From positions 177,154,178-177,218,177 of the forward strand of contig NC_064622.1 of NCBI RefSeq assembly GCF_023898315.1: 64,000 nucleotides of DNA, written 5' to 3'. The notes below the pieces were generated by a model. It saw only the letters and a program-made list of their open reading frames with translations. It was not told where the DNA came from and did no database searches. Source of the DNA: Schistocerca nitens (taxonomy: Eukaryota; Arthropoda; Insecta; Orthoptera; Acrididae). A program made the position numbers and the translations under genes. Positions 33,600 to 44,956 of this stretch are shown in pieces. Within the stretch, counting starts at the first letter, position 1; each line of letters opens with the position of its first letter.

Positions 33600-34880
33600 T
33601 GTGCTACGACTTCTGACCAATCATCGCGTTTGTGTTTGTTTACATCAGGTTCATTCTTATGACCAACGGACTATACTGCTAGTCATTCCCGTCCCTGTTC
33701 AACCGATAAATGGGACAAGAGAAAAACGACTATCTACATGCTTACGTACGAGCCCTGATTCGTTTACTCTTATCTTCGCGGTCCTTACATGTTTGTTGGT
33801 AGCTGCAGGATCGTTTGTTGCAAATGGAAGATCTCACACGTTTTCCAGTAGTGTTTCACGAAGAGAAAGTCTTCTTCCCTCCAGAGATTGCCATTGTGGT
33901 TCACGTAGCATTTCCGTAATACTCGCGTGCTGATCAAATCTCGAAGTAACAAATCTAGCAACACGTCTCTGCATTGCTTCAGTGTCTTCCTTTAATCCTG
34001 CCTAGTGGAGATCACAAATACTCAAGCAGTACTCAAGAATGGGTCGCGGTCTCATTTATAGATGAGCTGCACTTTCCTAGAATTCTCCTAATACACCATT
34101 CGCCTTCCATACAACCGGCTTATGTGCTCGTTCCATTTCGTGTCGTTTTGCACCGTTACACCTACTTATTTAATCTAAGTGATTGTGTCGAACAGTGTAC
34201 CGCTAATACTATGTTCGAACATTAGAGAATTGTTCTGTCTACTCATACGCATTAACTTACATCTATCCCCATTTATATCAAGCTGACCGCTGTGGCCGAG
34301 CGGTTGTAGGTGCTTCAGTCCGGAACCGTGTGACTGCTACGGTCGCAGGTTCGAATCCTGCCTCGGGCATGGATGTGTGTGATGTCTTTAGGTTAGTTAG
34401 GTTTAAGTAGTTCTAAGTTCTAGGGGACTGATGACCTCAGATGTTAAGTCCCGTAGTGCTCAGAGCCATTTGAACCATTTGAACCATCAAGCTGACATTC
34501 ATCACACCAAATATAAATTCTATTTAAGTAATCCTGCATTCTCCTACACTCAAAGTCTACACTTTCCGGTACACTACAGAGTGATCTGCAAAACAGTCGC
34601 AGATTGCTGTTCACCATATCCCAGAGATCGTTATGTACATTGATAACAAGAGCGGTTCTACCACACTTGCCTAGGACACCTCCGACTATATCTCTGTCTC
34701 CGATAAACATTTGCCGCCTAGGACATCCTACTGGATTCTGTTTGCTCGTCTTCGAGTCACTTACATATTCAACATACGTATTTCGTACACTCGGAACTTA
34801 ATTAACAGTCTGCAGTGTGACACTGTGACAAACGCTGTCCGGAAATCTAGGAGTATAGTTCTGTGGATGCACCCTGCCAT
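33600..34880 (-). pseudogene. Jockey/CR1-like LINE, heavily decayed
   Basis: Minus-strand readings with many stops include ILLDFRTAF (for the LDFSKAFD motif, near 34850), PLLSMYI near 34640, CFADHSVVYRKV (for the FADD box, near 34580), then after a SINE, KLMRMSRQNNS, SISGTLFDTIT and VGVTVQNDTKWNEHIS near 34120. Downstream C-terminal sequence extends to about 33600. The catalytic FADD reads FADH, so the enzyme would be dead even without the stops. Confidence 0.68.
34288..34485 (+). mobile_element. tRNA-derived SINE (family A), copy 5
   Basis: A full-length copy with GGTTCGAATCCTGCC and ending in two GAACCATTT units. A perfect 11-bp duplication, ATCAAGCTGAC, lies at 34277-34287 and 34486-34496. 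It is inserted in the decayed LINE. Confidence 0.95.
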
Positions 34881-34889
34881 ATCGCTGGT

Positions 34890-36725
34890 GTCTGTGACTA
34901 TCCCTTTTGTTAAGAATCTGTAGTTTAATATGGTCCAGACCGGAAATAATTTTGTCTGTTTTCATTCGTTTTATTCTTTATTCTGGGATAACTCATTTCT
35001 CATAACAGATGGTCTCATTGCAGGCAAACGTAACATAAGGAATCCTGGCAGTTTGCGATTATCTTGAAAGTAAGATTTTGGTATCTTAACGAGAGCATCG
35101 CGATTCTGTAATGAAAATTTTTCAGTTACGGCCATGCTTATATTTTTCTGACAAGTATTTCGATGACTACTCTACTCATATTCGTCAAGTGCTTAACGCA
35201 TAATCATGAGACTTTCCGTTATTGGCGCTTACCGATGTAAAGTGCGTGACGCAAAACCAACTTTTCAAGATCGTTCGAATACCTCCATCCTTCACTATTC
35301 TTTCTTTTTCACATGCGAATATTCTTAAACTTTTAGCACATATAATATCAGCAAAGAAAAGATACATTTACTGTGAACACTTACCTTTAAACTGGAGATA
35401 TGTACCTATGCCACGAAATTATTATGTTAATTGCCTCCAAAGTGAGTAGTTAAATATCATTACGAGATGTCAAGCAAAACATCTATTTAACATTGGACGA
35501 ACTCACGTCAGACATACACCAATAAGTGCATGTTGTTGGTGTTCGTCTAGAAGAGCTACTTCGGACTGGCAAACTGCAAGCTTATTCCGAATGGCGCCAC
35601 CTCTGAAACGGATCCTCCACTTTCGTGCTTTTCACGTACACACAAACAGTACATACTCTCACTTAGCAGCTCGCTTTCAGAACCGTTTGTCGACGAGGTG
35701 GGTTTGTCAGAATCGCAACAGCCCGCCGGCAAGCTTAATGGCAAGAGCAGTCTGTTTTGCCTAGCCCTAACAACGAAAAGGTTTACAAGCATCTCGTTGC
35801 TGCTGTTTTTTCGTAAAATACGAAATATCTGTGACATCGACTGTCAGACAACTTGCTGTGTCATCGATGGACGTTATCTTCGGGTTTCTGTTCCTAAATG
35901 TGGACTATGATTATAAGCACTGGGGTACTAGCCAGTGAAGCAGAAGTGACACATTTAGAGTGTAATGTATTTCGAGTTGTAAATCGAAATTAACTGTGTC
36001 CACCAAAATAAAGTTGTTACTCGCAGAGTACATCCTCTAGAGACCTGAAACCAATTGAGGCAATTGGAGACTTGGTAACATTTCACTTCTTAGAGTCACT
36101 AAAAGCCAATAATTTGTAAAACAAAAATTTTGTCAGTCCAAACATGACCTACAGGTCATGTATCACATGTGTACAGCAGGTCTCTATCAAGCAAAAGAAA
36201 CCGTAGCCCATGTATCAAATATGAATATCAGTGTTCTATGAAGCTGAAATAGTCAAATGTATGAAATGCTTACTTATTGCTATTCATTGGAATTTTATGG
36301 AATTTTGGGTTAGGAAATATTAATTAATAGAAAACAGAGTTTGTATACACTATTTATTTATTCTTTCAAGGCTTTTTATGAAACTAAAAAGAACAGTAGG
36401 TGAAAATGTTCAAGATACAACCATTGCAGAGACTAAATTTTGCAAAACAGTGTCCATTACATATTCTTATATAATCATATACGTGATTACGTATATATGT
36501 TGATTACTGAACTTAGTATTTTTGTTTCCACATTCTAAGCTGTTTCATACTGCGTGGAAAGTTTTGAAGCAATTCCTTTTTCAAGTGAAACGCTGGAACA
36601 CATCACAAGTCTAGAATTTTACGAAATTACGACTGGAAAGACCTTGCATTCTACATCTGGATCTACATTTTAGTCTTCCAGCGTAGATTTCTGACAGATA
36701 CAATACAGACATAGATTTTTGCATG
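34890..36725. other. Unassigned AT-rich sequence
   Basis: No recognised motif. Frames at 35222-35449 (plus) and 35556-35837 (minus) are not identifiable and are of chance length. Confidence 0.5.
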
Positions 36726-36730
36726 CTCGT

Positions 36731-36918
36731 GGGCTCTGAGCACAATGGGACTTAACTTCTAAGGTCCTCAGTCGCCTAGAACTTAGAACTACTTAAACCT
36801 AACTAACCCAAGGACACCACACACATCCATGCCCGAGGCAGGATTCGAACCTGCGACCGCAGCAGCAGCGCGGTTCCGGACTGAAGCGCCTAGAACCGCT
36901 CGGCCACAATGGCCAGCG
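36731..36918 (-). mobile_element. tRNA-derived SINE (family A), copy 6
   Basis: The head ends GGCCACAATGGCC and the body is well conserved. The terminal AACCATTTGAACCATT tail is missing and I could not identify a target duplication. Confidence 0.88.
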
Positions 36919-37440
36919 GGAGAATAACAGGCGGGGAGTAGAATCCTCGCAGTGCTTCCAGTGTTCACAGTTTCCGTGTGGTACCGGCTGGTCGCAGTGA
37001 TGTAAATGATGCACGGGAAAGACAGTTTTCGTGAAACCGTGTATTTACATAGACGTTTGTCTTCAAATGAGGTACATACTCGTAGCACACCACAAATACA
37101 AAGAAACAACGGACCTCTGTTCACTGTCCACTGAACGGCTGTTGACTGCAGCGCTGGACACTGACAGTCATACACGCTGGCACGAGACTTTACGAATCGT
37201 CAACGAGTTCCGAACAGAACTACGGGAGAACCGAACGATAAACAGACTGTAGTGCGTCAAACAGTACATCCAACAATGGGTTTGCACAGGCGGTTGTCAT
37301 TTGGCAAACTACTTCCCCGTTAGACCATACAAATGTAGGACTACCCTACGACAAATCTTTATTAACTAAGTGAATGAAAATGCACGATATAAATAAATAC
37401 ATCGAAACAAAAATTGCTGATAAACATACATTTGCACACT
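36919..37440. other. Unassigned sequence
   Basis: No gene or repeat is recognised. The plus-strand frame at 37031-37252 has no known motif. Confidence 0.45.
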
Positions 37441-37444
37441 TACC

Positions 37445-37680
37445 TTATATTGCAGGTATTTTTTCTGCTTTGACGTCAGCAAACTCCTTTGTAATTTCAC
37501 CGAAATTGAAATATTGAGCTAGCTGATGTTTTGACACCGTTGCCAGCCTACAGAGTTGTGCCTGTCCCATTGTTGATCTCAGGTACGCTTTAATCAGTTT
37601 AAGCCTCGAAAACCTTCTTTCTCCACTTGACATTGTCACCGGTTGTTTCACGAGTAGCAAAATTCGTAAGGGTCTTATTT
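37445..37680 (-). pseudogene. hAT-family transposase C-terminal (dimerisation) fragment
   Basis: The minus-strand frame reads SSGERRFSRLKLIKAYLRST and on to a CRLATVSKHQL-like end. This matches the SAERSFSKLKLIKTYLRSTM block of the hAT dimerisation domain, also found in ZMYM1-like host proteins. Only this end is present. A SINE lies immediately upstream (37695-37891), and I could not follow the frame past it. It could be a transposon relic or the last part of a domesticated gene; the lack of other exons favours a relic. Confidence 0.72.
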
Positions 37681-37694
37681 ACGTTCCATGCAAA

Positions 37695-37891
37695 AATGGT
37701 TCAAATGGCTCTGAACACTATGGGACTTAACTTCTCAGGTCATCAGTCCCCTAGAACTTAGAACTACTTAAACATAACTAACCTAAGGACATCACACACA
37801 TCCATTCCCGTGGCAGGATTCGAACCTGCGACCGTAGCGGTCTCGCTGTTCCAGTCTGTAGCGCCTAGAACCGCTTGGCCACCCCGACCAG
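37695..37891 (-). mobile_element. tRNA-derived SINE (family A), copy 7
   Basis: Full length. A perfect 13-bp duplication, CGTTCCATGCAAA, lies at 37682-37694 and 37892-37904. Confidence 0.95.
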
Positions 37892-38173
37892 CGTTCCATG
37901 CAAAGCCATGCTCATTGTATGACTTTCAAAGTTTCGTTTGGCGTGCTACCTGGGTTTATTAACGCTGGGACTATTGAAGTTCATCATTAAAATTGACAAG
38001 ACTGTCAAGAAATGAAAAGAGGGAAACCCTGAAATTACAAAAACAAAACAAAAAAAACGATTTAGAGGAGTATGGCAAGACCAATATCACCATAAATGGT
38101 ATTAATATCAGATCTAAATCAGAGGGAGTGGTGGGTGAAGGATACCATGCACATTTCCAAGAATTTTTGTTGT

Positions 38174-38780
38174 CATGTTGTTGTGGTTTTCAGTCCAGAG
38201 ACTGGTGTGATGCAGCTCTCCATGCTACTCTATCCTGTGCAACCTTCTTCATCTCCCAGTACCTACTGCAACCAACATCCTTCTGAATCTGCTTCGTGTA
38301 TTTAAATTTTCTAACCTACCTGCCCGATTAAGGGATCTGACATTCCACGCTCCGATCCGTAGAACGCCAGTTTTCTTTCTCCTGATAACAACGTCCTCCT
38401 GAGTAGTCCCCGCCCAGAGATCCGAATTGGATACTAATTTACCTCCGTAACATTTTACCCAAGGGCACGCCATCATCATTTAACCATACAATAAAGCTGC
38501 ATGCCCTTGGGAAAAATTACGGCTGTAGTTTCCCCTTGCTTTCAGCCGTTCGCAGTACCAGCACAACAAGGCTGTTTAGGTTAGTGTTACAAGGCCAGAT
38601 CAGTCAATCATCCAGATTGTTGCCCCTGCAACTACTGAAAAGGCTGCTGCCCCTCTTCAGGGATCACACATTTGTCTGGCCTCTCAACAGATACCCCTCT
38701 GTTGTGGTTGCACCTATGGTACGGCTGTCTGTATCACTGAGGCACGCAAGCCTCCCCACCAACGGCAAGGTCATGGGGAG
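38174..38780 (-). mobile_element. RTE-like LINE reduced to its two ends
   Basis: Positions 38174-38302 match the last ~130 bp of the RTE-like LINE (the same TGTTGTTGTGG tail and CAGAGACTGG stretch). They join directly to 38303-38780, which match its 5' UTR and first 60 codons (start ATG 38477, GVLRIGAWNVRSLNRAGRLENL). Roughly 2.6 kb containing most of the endonuclease and all of the RT is missing. The junction is out of frame. No clear target duplication is visible. Confidence 0.85.
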
Positions 38781-39185
38781 AATAAGAGTCACTTAACCAC
38801 GATATGTTGATTCAAAAGAGTGTCATGTGACGCTCATTCCATACTTTATTTATTCTTTATTTATTTAATAGAAAATATTTTCCTCAGCGGTACTAAGGGT
38901 TCTGTATAGAAACTGGTAGGCTATCATATGCAAAATTTTCATTTTCTTGTTCAACTCATTCTTTTGGAACTATATTAAAAATTAAGAATTTGCCCCTTTC
39001 AAAAACATGCACCCCTTGACGGTGGCACGGTCCCCCCCCCCCCCCCTTACCGCCCCGCCGCCGTAGAGTCGCCACTGCAACCGGCAATCCTCGCACCAAG
39101 CGTCGATCTCTTGCAAGTCTTCATCTGTTGGGTTGGTGAGCAAGTTATCACCCTATCCAAAAGTTTTTCTATGATAAACAATACG
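38781..39185. other. Unassigned sequence with a poly-C run
   Basis: AT-rich DNA, then a C run of about 17 at 39031-39047 followed by CCGCCCCGCCGCCG. No gene is seen. Confidence 0.6.
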
Positions 39186-39189
39186 TACA

Positions 39190-40212
39190 ACATAACAGAG
39201 ACTTTTATCATCAATAATATATTCTTCTTCGTTATTTACAACGCTCTGGCAATGCTGGGGTAACTTTTTGATTCCGCGACTGTAGAAATCATGTGGGTTT
39301 GAACCGAAGAATTCGTCAAGCCACGTTCATAGTGCATTTCCGTTCGGAAAGGAAGTTGCTTGAAGGTTCAATAGAGAGCGGAAAAAGTGAAAATCTGAGG
39401 GCTCAAGATCAGGTGTATAAGGTGGGTTCGGAATACTTCCCAATCCACCTCCAGTGTAGCCGAATGCGGGCGGGCATAATGGAGTAGCACTACTCCAAGC
39501 AGTGTCCTTTGTCGTTGTTCTTGTGTTACGTCTCCAAGACGTCTCAGTTGTTGGCAATAAATGTCAGCAGCGATCGTCACACCTCGGGTCAGCAATTCGT
39601 AGTATACCACACAGTCGCTGTTCTACCAGATGCATAACACTATGGTTTGTGGATGCGCGCAGTTCTTTGTACGGGGACTTGCTGTTTCGGTTGTGTCCAA
39701 TCATTACTTTCTTTTCCTTATGTTAGCATAAAGACAATATTGTTTGCTACCAATAAAGATACGGGTTGGGAATGGTTGCTGCTGTTCACAAACCAATTGA
39801 CGACGAGCAGGCGAAGCTGCACATATGGCTACCTGCTGATTTTTGTGATTTTGGCATAGAGCATGCTGCACCCATACACTCAATTTTTTCATGTTCCCCG
39901 TTGCATGCAAATGTCGGACGATGATGGAATGATCACAGTTTATCACATTTGCCAATTCTCGAGTACACGGTCGTGAGTCACTGTGGATTAATTCTTCTCA
40001 ACGATCTTCATCAAACCCCGATGGTGTTCTTGAACGTGGAGAGTCGCTAATGTCAAAACGATCCTCCTTAAAACCACAAAACCACTTTCGTGGGGTGCTC
40101 TGCCTATTGGCATTATCCCCACACTCGGTGGGAATGTTTCTGGCTGCCTCTGTTGCCGTCGCCTCTCAAACAGAATAATATGTCGCAAATGTTCCGATTT
40201 CTCCATTGGCAC
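39190..40212 (-). pseudogene. Mariner transposase, decayed, catalytic residues lost
   Basis: Pieces in order on the minus strand: MEKSEHLRHIILFE (from the ATG near 40206), LANVINCDHS and IVRHLHATGNMKKLSVWV (39955-39880), RIFIGSKQYCLYANIRKRK (about 39750), VYYELLTRGVTI (39610), LLHYARPHSA (about 39480), PYTPDLEPSDFHFFRSL (39420), and a C-terminal VVNNEEEYIIDD near 39220. The first catalytic site should read TGDEKW but reads IGSKQY, and HDNARPH reads HYARPH. Two of three acids are gone and several frameshifts are present. Confidence 0.82.
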
Positions 40213-40776
40213 TATTTTACAGCATCCACAGCTCCACTCACAATCTCAAGATGACAAAATGACAATCTGTAAACTCAATAGCAACAAGGAATTATAAATA
40301 AAAATGAGGATCGACAAATAGACCCACAGCAATCAGAACACCAACATGCAAAATAAAAACGCTACGAATTTATGCAGGAATCTAATATTTCGATCCAATT
40401 TTCTGACGGCGCAAGTTCTCTGTATACAGGAGCATCTTCCGCGAACGATCTGTGTGCTTCTGACGTCATCCACTAGGTAATTTGTTTATATTGTGAACGA
40501 TAATGGTCCTGTAACACTCCCTTAGGGTAGGCCAGAAGTTACTTTTACGTCCGAAGAGCTCTCGCCGTTGAGACTGACAGGCTGTTTTCTACTTTCTAGA
40601 AACACTTCAGTAGTGTTACAAATGTAGTGCGACGTTCGGTACGTACCTTTCTGTTATGGTTGTGCTTTGTATTCGACGCTCCTGTGAGGTTACCTTCCAA
40701 AGAGATTACCATAGGCTGCATGTAGTAGGCTTGCTGCACATCGATAGCACATTTCACTGTTGCACTGGACATCGTC
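40213..40776. other. Unassigned sequence
   Basis: No recognised gene or repeat. The first ~100 bp may be the outer part of the neighbouring mariner. Confidence 0.45.
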
Positions 40777-41030
40777 CGCCCCCTCAGCTGAGCGGTCAGC
40801 GCGTCTGGATGCTATGCTGTGGGCCCAGGTTTGATTCCCGCTGGGTCGTAGATTCCCTGCGCTATGACACTGGCTGTTGTGTTGTCCCCATCATCATTTC
40901 ATCTTCATCGATATGCAAGTCGCCAATTTGCCGTCAAGTGACAAGATTTGCAACTTGGTGGCCGAAGATCCCCAGGTGGGAAGTCGCGGTCATCAATGCA
41001 ATACGATCATTTCATTTCATTTTCCTGGCC
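40777..41030 (+). mobile_element. tRNA-derived SINE, third family
   Basis: A tRNA-like head CCCCCTCAGCTGAGCGGTCA leads to a B-box-like GGTTTGATTCCCGC. A body with GTTGTGTTGTCCCCATCATC and CGCCAATTTGCCGTCAAG follows, and the end is (ATTTC)n at about 41010-41025. From memory this resembles a second grasshopper SINE. Target duplications were not found, so the ends are approximate. Confidence 0.7.
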
Positions 41031-41458
41031 GTCACGTTCTCCAGCTTTCTTGCCCAAGCTCAGTTCATCTCGTCAACTCATGCGTTTCGGAGCGGCTGGC
41101 ACACAAACCTCGCCAGTAGCTGCTACTAATGAATTGTGTCAGAGTTGAAGTAGCCTGGATGGAATGACGTAGCAGTAGCTGTCATCCAATCTGAGTTCAT
41201 CTCGACGCCCAGCCAGATTTGAGCCAAAGTTTCTGACAGAAGTCGCAGCGCTGTGCACTAAATTTCGCACCCTGTATACCCGTAAATCATCTATCAATTT
41301 AATTATGCATTTTTCGAACTATACTTTGTAGTATAGTTAGTAATATTCCGCTACTTCCTACATTTCATGCTGCTGCTATTTTGATTACCAGCAGTGTATT
41401 TACATAGTGCCTTAGGGGAACATGGGAACTGTCTTGCAAACGAAATTCTTTTATTTAC
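41031..41458. other. Unassigned sequence
   Basis: Nothing recognisable; the short plus-strand frames here have no motif. Confidence 0.45.
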
Positions 41459-41624
41459 TTTTCAGCTTCGGGTCACACATAGTTTCGACTTCTTATAAAG
41501 TCATCAGATGATTTGAATATGCAATGCATGTAATTCGGCAAAGAACAACGTTAAGACTGCTGACGATGGCTTCCTACACTTCGAACTCGATTGCATACCA
41601 CTTATGTGACCGGAAGCTGGAAAA
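41459..41624. repeat. Small foldback (inverted repeat) element
   Basis: TTTTCAGCTTCGGGTCACAC at about 41459-41480 is the imperfect reverse complement of TATGTGACCGGAAGCTGGAAAA at about 41603-41624. About 120 bp lies between. It ends 10 bp from a mariner terminus. Confidence 0.6.
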
Positions 41625-42475
41625 TACGAGGGCGGTTTGGTAAGTTCCGGAACGGAATAGAAACATAGTACTTAAGTCACTGAAACTTTTCTTTATTTTT
41701 CAATCTATTATCTGTGTACATTAATGCATTTGGCCCAACGATGTTCCAGTGCCTTGATCACATCTCGAAAGTGAGTTTCCTCCAGGCCTGCAAAATAGCT
41801 GTCAACTCTGGCTAACAATTCTTCGTTGGAAGTGAATTTTCGTCCACCCAAAAAATTTTCAGTTTTGGGAAGAGATGGAAGTCTGACGGCGCCATATAAG
41901 GTGAATGAGGCGGGTGTGGCAACAATTCATACCTTAGTTCGTATAATTTTGCCATGGCGACGGCGCATGTGTGCTGGCACTCATTGTCTTCATGGAACAG
42001 ACTTTCTTCCTTGCTAAACCTGGCCTTTTTTTAATGTATCTTTAATGTACCTTTCCCGCCGAAGGAATTGTCTTTGCTTTCTTTGGTGGCAGGGAATCAG
42101 CATTGCTTTGACTGTTGTTTTGTCTCGGGGTATAGTAGTGCACCCAAGTTTCATCTGTGGTCACAAACTGGCCCAAAAAATCTTGTTCGTTTCTCCTAAA
42201 ACGGGTCAAACATTGTTCCGATATGTCCATTCTCGTACGTTTTGATCTAGCGTCAAACGTCGCGGCACGCATCTTGCAGATAATGTTTTCATTTCTAATT
42301 CTTCAGTTAAAATGTGATATACCCATTCAGATGCCATCTGGCATGCCTGATCAGTTTCATGCACTTTGAATCGGCGATCCTCCATGATCATTTTGTGCAC
42401 TTTTGCAATGATTTCTGAAGTGGTGACACATCTTGGTCGACCACTGCGCGGATCATCATCTAAGCTCTCCCGACC

Positions 42476-42687
42476 CAGGGCCGCACGGGGTAGCCGTGCG
42501 GTCTAGGCGTCATGTCACGGTTCGCGCAGCTCCTCCCGTCGGAGGTTCGAGTTCTCCCTCGGGTATGGGTGTATGTGTTGTGCTTAGCGTAAGTTAGTTT
42601 ACGTTAGATTAAGTAGTGCGTAAGCCTAGGGACCGATGACTTCAACAGTTTGGTCCCATAGTCTTTACCACAAATTTCCACTTTTTT
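42476..42687 (+). mobile_element. tRNA-derived SINE, family B
   Basis: A tRNA-like head with TAGCCGTGCGGTCTAGGCG and GGAGGTTCGAGTTCTCC. Its body (TTAGATTAAGTAGTGCGTAA, GGGACCGATGAC) is related to but distinct from family A. A perfect 10-bp duplication, TCTCCCGACC, lies at 42466-42475 and 42688-42697, inside the mariner. A truncated relative is at 52079-52186. Confidence 0.92.
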
Positions 42688-42704
42688 TCTCCCGACCAGA
42701 TTTA

Positions 42705-44216
42705 AATGGAAATGGAAGAGGATGTAGATGAAGATGCAATGGGAGATAAGATACTACGTGAAGAATTTGATAGAGCACTGAAAGACCTAAGTCGAAACAA
42801 GGCCCCGGGAGTAGACAACATTCCATTAGAACTACTGATGGCCTTGGGAGAGCCAGTCATGACAAAACTCTACCATCTGGTGAGCAAGATGTATGAGACA
42901 GGCGAAATACCCACAGACTTCAAGAAGAATATAATAATTCCAATACCAAAGAAAGCAGGTGTTGACAGATGTGAAAATTACCGAACTATCAGTTTAATAA
43001 ATCACAGCTGCAAAATACTAATGCGAATCCTTTACAGACGAATGGAAAAACTGGTAGAAGCGGACCTCGGGGAAGATCAGTTTGGATTCCGTAGAAATGT
43101 TGGAACACGTGAGGCAATACTAACCTTACGACTTATCTTAGAAGAAAGATTAAGAAAAGGCAAACCTACGTTTCTAGCATTTCTAGACTTAGAGAAAGCT
43201 TTTGACAACGTTAACTGGAATACTCTCTTTCAAATTCTGAAGGTGGCAGGGGTAAAATACAAGGAGCGAAAGGCTATTTACAATTTGTACAGAAACCAGG
43301 TGGCAGTTATAAGAGTCGAGGGGCATGAAAGGGAAGCAGTGATTGGGAAAGGAGTGAGACAGGGTTGTAGCCTCTCCCCGATGTTATTCAATCTGTATAT
43401 TGAGCAAGCAGTAAAGGAAACAAAAGAAAAATTCGGAGTAGATATTAAAATTCATGGAGAACAAGTAAAAACTTTGAGGTTCGCCGATGACATTGTAATT
43501 CTGTCAGAGACAGCAAAGGACTTGGAAGAGCAGTTGAACGGAATGGACAGTGTCATTAAAGGAGGATATAAGATGAACATCAACAAAAGCAAAACGAGGA
43601 TAATGGAATGTAGTCAAATTAAATCGCGTGATGCTGAGGGGATTAGATTAGGAAATGAGACACTTAAAGTAGTAAAGGAGTTTTGCTATTTAGGGAGTAA
43701 AATAACTGATGATGGTCGAAGTAGAAAGGATATAAAATGTAGACTGGCAATGGCAAGGAAATCTTTTCTGAAGAAGAGAAATTTGTTAACATCGAGTATA
43801 GATTTAAGTGTCAGGAAGTCGTTTCTGAAAGTATTTGTATGGAGTGTAGCCATGTATGGAAGTGAAACATGGACGATAACCAGTTTGGACAAGAAGAGAA
43901 TAGAAGCTTTCGAAATGTGGTGCTACAGAAGAATGCTGAAGATTAGATGGGTAGATCACATAACTAATGAGGAGGTACTGAATAGGATTGGGGAGAAGAG
44001 GAGTTTGTGGCACAACTTGACTAGAAGAAGGGATCGGTTGGTAGGACATGTTTTGAGGCATCAAGGGATCACAAATTTAGTATTGGAGGGCAGCGTGGAG
44101 GGTAAAAATCGTAGAGGGAGACCAAGAGATCAATACACTAAGCAGATTCAGAAGGATGTAGGTTGCAGTAGGTACTGGGAGATGAAGAAGCTTGCACAGG
44201 ATAGAGTAGCATGGAG
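42705..44216 (+). pseudogene. RTE-like LINE reverse transcriptase fragment, open frame
   Basis: The same family as 26400-29644, here with an unbroken frame of about 500 codons from ATG 42706. Motifs: NKAPGVDNIP (31-40), IPIPKK (78-83), NYRTISL (91-97), QFGFRR (125-130), FLDLEKAFD (159-167), RQGCSLSP (218-225) and catalytic FADD (259-262), then SKTRIMEC, a WCYRRMLKI segment and the GKNRRGRPRDQYTKQIQKDV C-terminus. It lacks the endonuclease and 5' end. Unusually, it also stops short of the normal 3' end, missing the last ~55 bp and the (AAC)n tail. The frame runs on into mariner DNA to 44307. Confidence 0.88.
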
Positions 44217-44411
44217 TAATCACTGCTCGAATCTCGATTTTTTCAATCTTCACAAATCGCTACGCGGGAATAACAGAGCCACGTCACCGCCACAGCTCTC
44301 TACCTAGAGCACTGACGTGGCACGTTTTTACATGAATATCACAGGCACAACTCATTTGGCTAGCGCTGACCTCTCGTGGTGATTTCCAGATCCTCTCAAA
44401 GTACCCTCGTA

Positions 44412-44956
44412 AAATAAAGGATTTCCATATTTATATTATTTTATTTCATTTCGCAAGTACATATTTACGAACGTTTATTGGCCAAACATTACATCTTTTT
44501 CTTCTTACGCAGCAGACCAACTAAGAACGACGTTTGAGCCACTAAGTTAGCTTTCCGCTTAATCCAGTTCTCGATCATCTGTTCACTTTTTTCTTTACTT
44601 TCTTACGCTGTCCCTTGCCTTCCCTGTCTTTATCGAACTTTTTTTTCTTGGAAATGTTCCCACTTGTTAATTTGTTCCTATATTCTCTTCTGTCTGCAGT
44701 TTCTTACTTTTGATGCAGATTGGTTATTGGTCTTCATGCAATCTCGTAATCTAGCTGGGTTTGCTTTACAATGTTTTGAAACACTATTCAGTCTGCTAGG
44801 ACTTATTCTTTGGATGTGCCTATAGAATATTAGTCTTCTTTTGCTACTTTCGCCTGTAATTGTTTCTAAACGATTGTGTGCTTTATTACTTCTTCATTTT
44901 GATGTTTCTGTTGTTGATGTACTTCCTAAATCTAACAAAGATTGTAGACAAGAATT
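44412..44956. other. Unassigned T-rich sequence
   Basis: T-rich DNA with short runs. No repeat or gene is recognised. Confidence 0.45.

Larger units (their letters stand above)
41637..44409 (-). mobile_element. Mariner element patched with an RTE-like LINE fragment
   Basis: Ends starting CGAGGGCGGTTTGGTAAG (41637) and, inverted, CGAGGGTACTTTGAGAGG (44409) are bounded by TA on both sides. The transposase is decayed: the C-terminal third is unreadable; KKAKTIPSAGK and VTTDETWVHYYTP lie near 42050-42160, RRLTLDQ and YHILTEEL near 42250-42330, and GRESLDDDPRSGRPR-like sequence is split around the SINE at 42476-42687. The first codons (KIEKIEIRAVI, with the ATG changed to ATT) are found beyond the LINE near 44220-44260. 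About 35 codons between these parts are absent. Confidence 0.8.

Noticed and set aside
34290..34370. Possible tRNA genes at each SINE head (also at 1480, 19800, 36840, 37816, 48647, 49641, 50983, 54975, 59426)
   Set aside because: Every one is fused to the same non-tRNA body and most have target duplications. They are SINEs, not tRNA genes.
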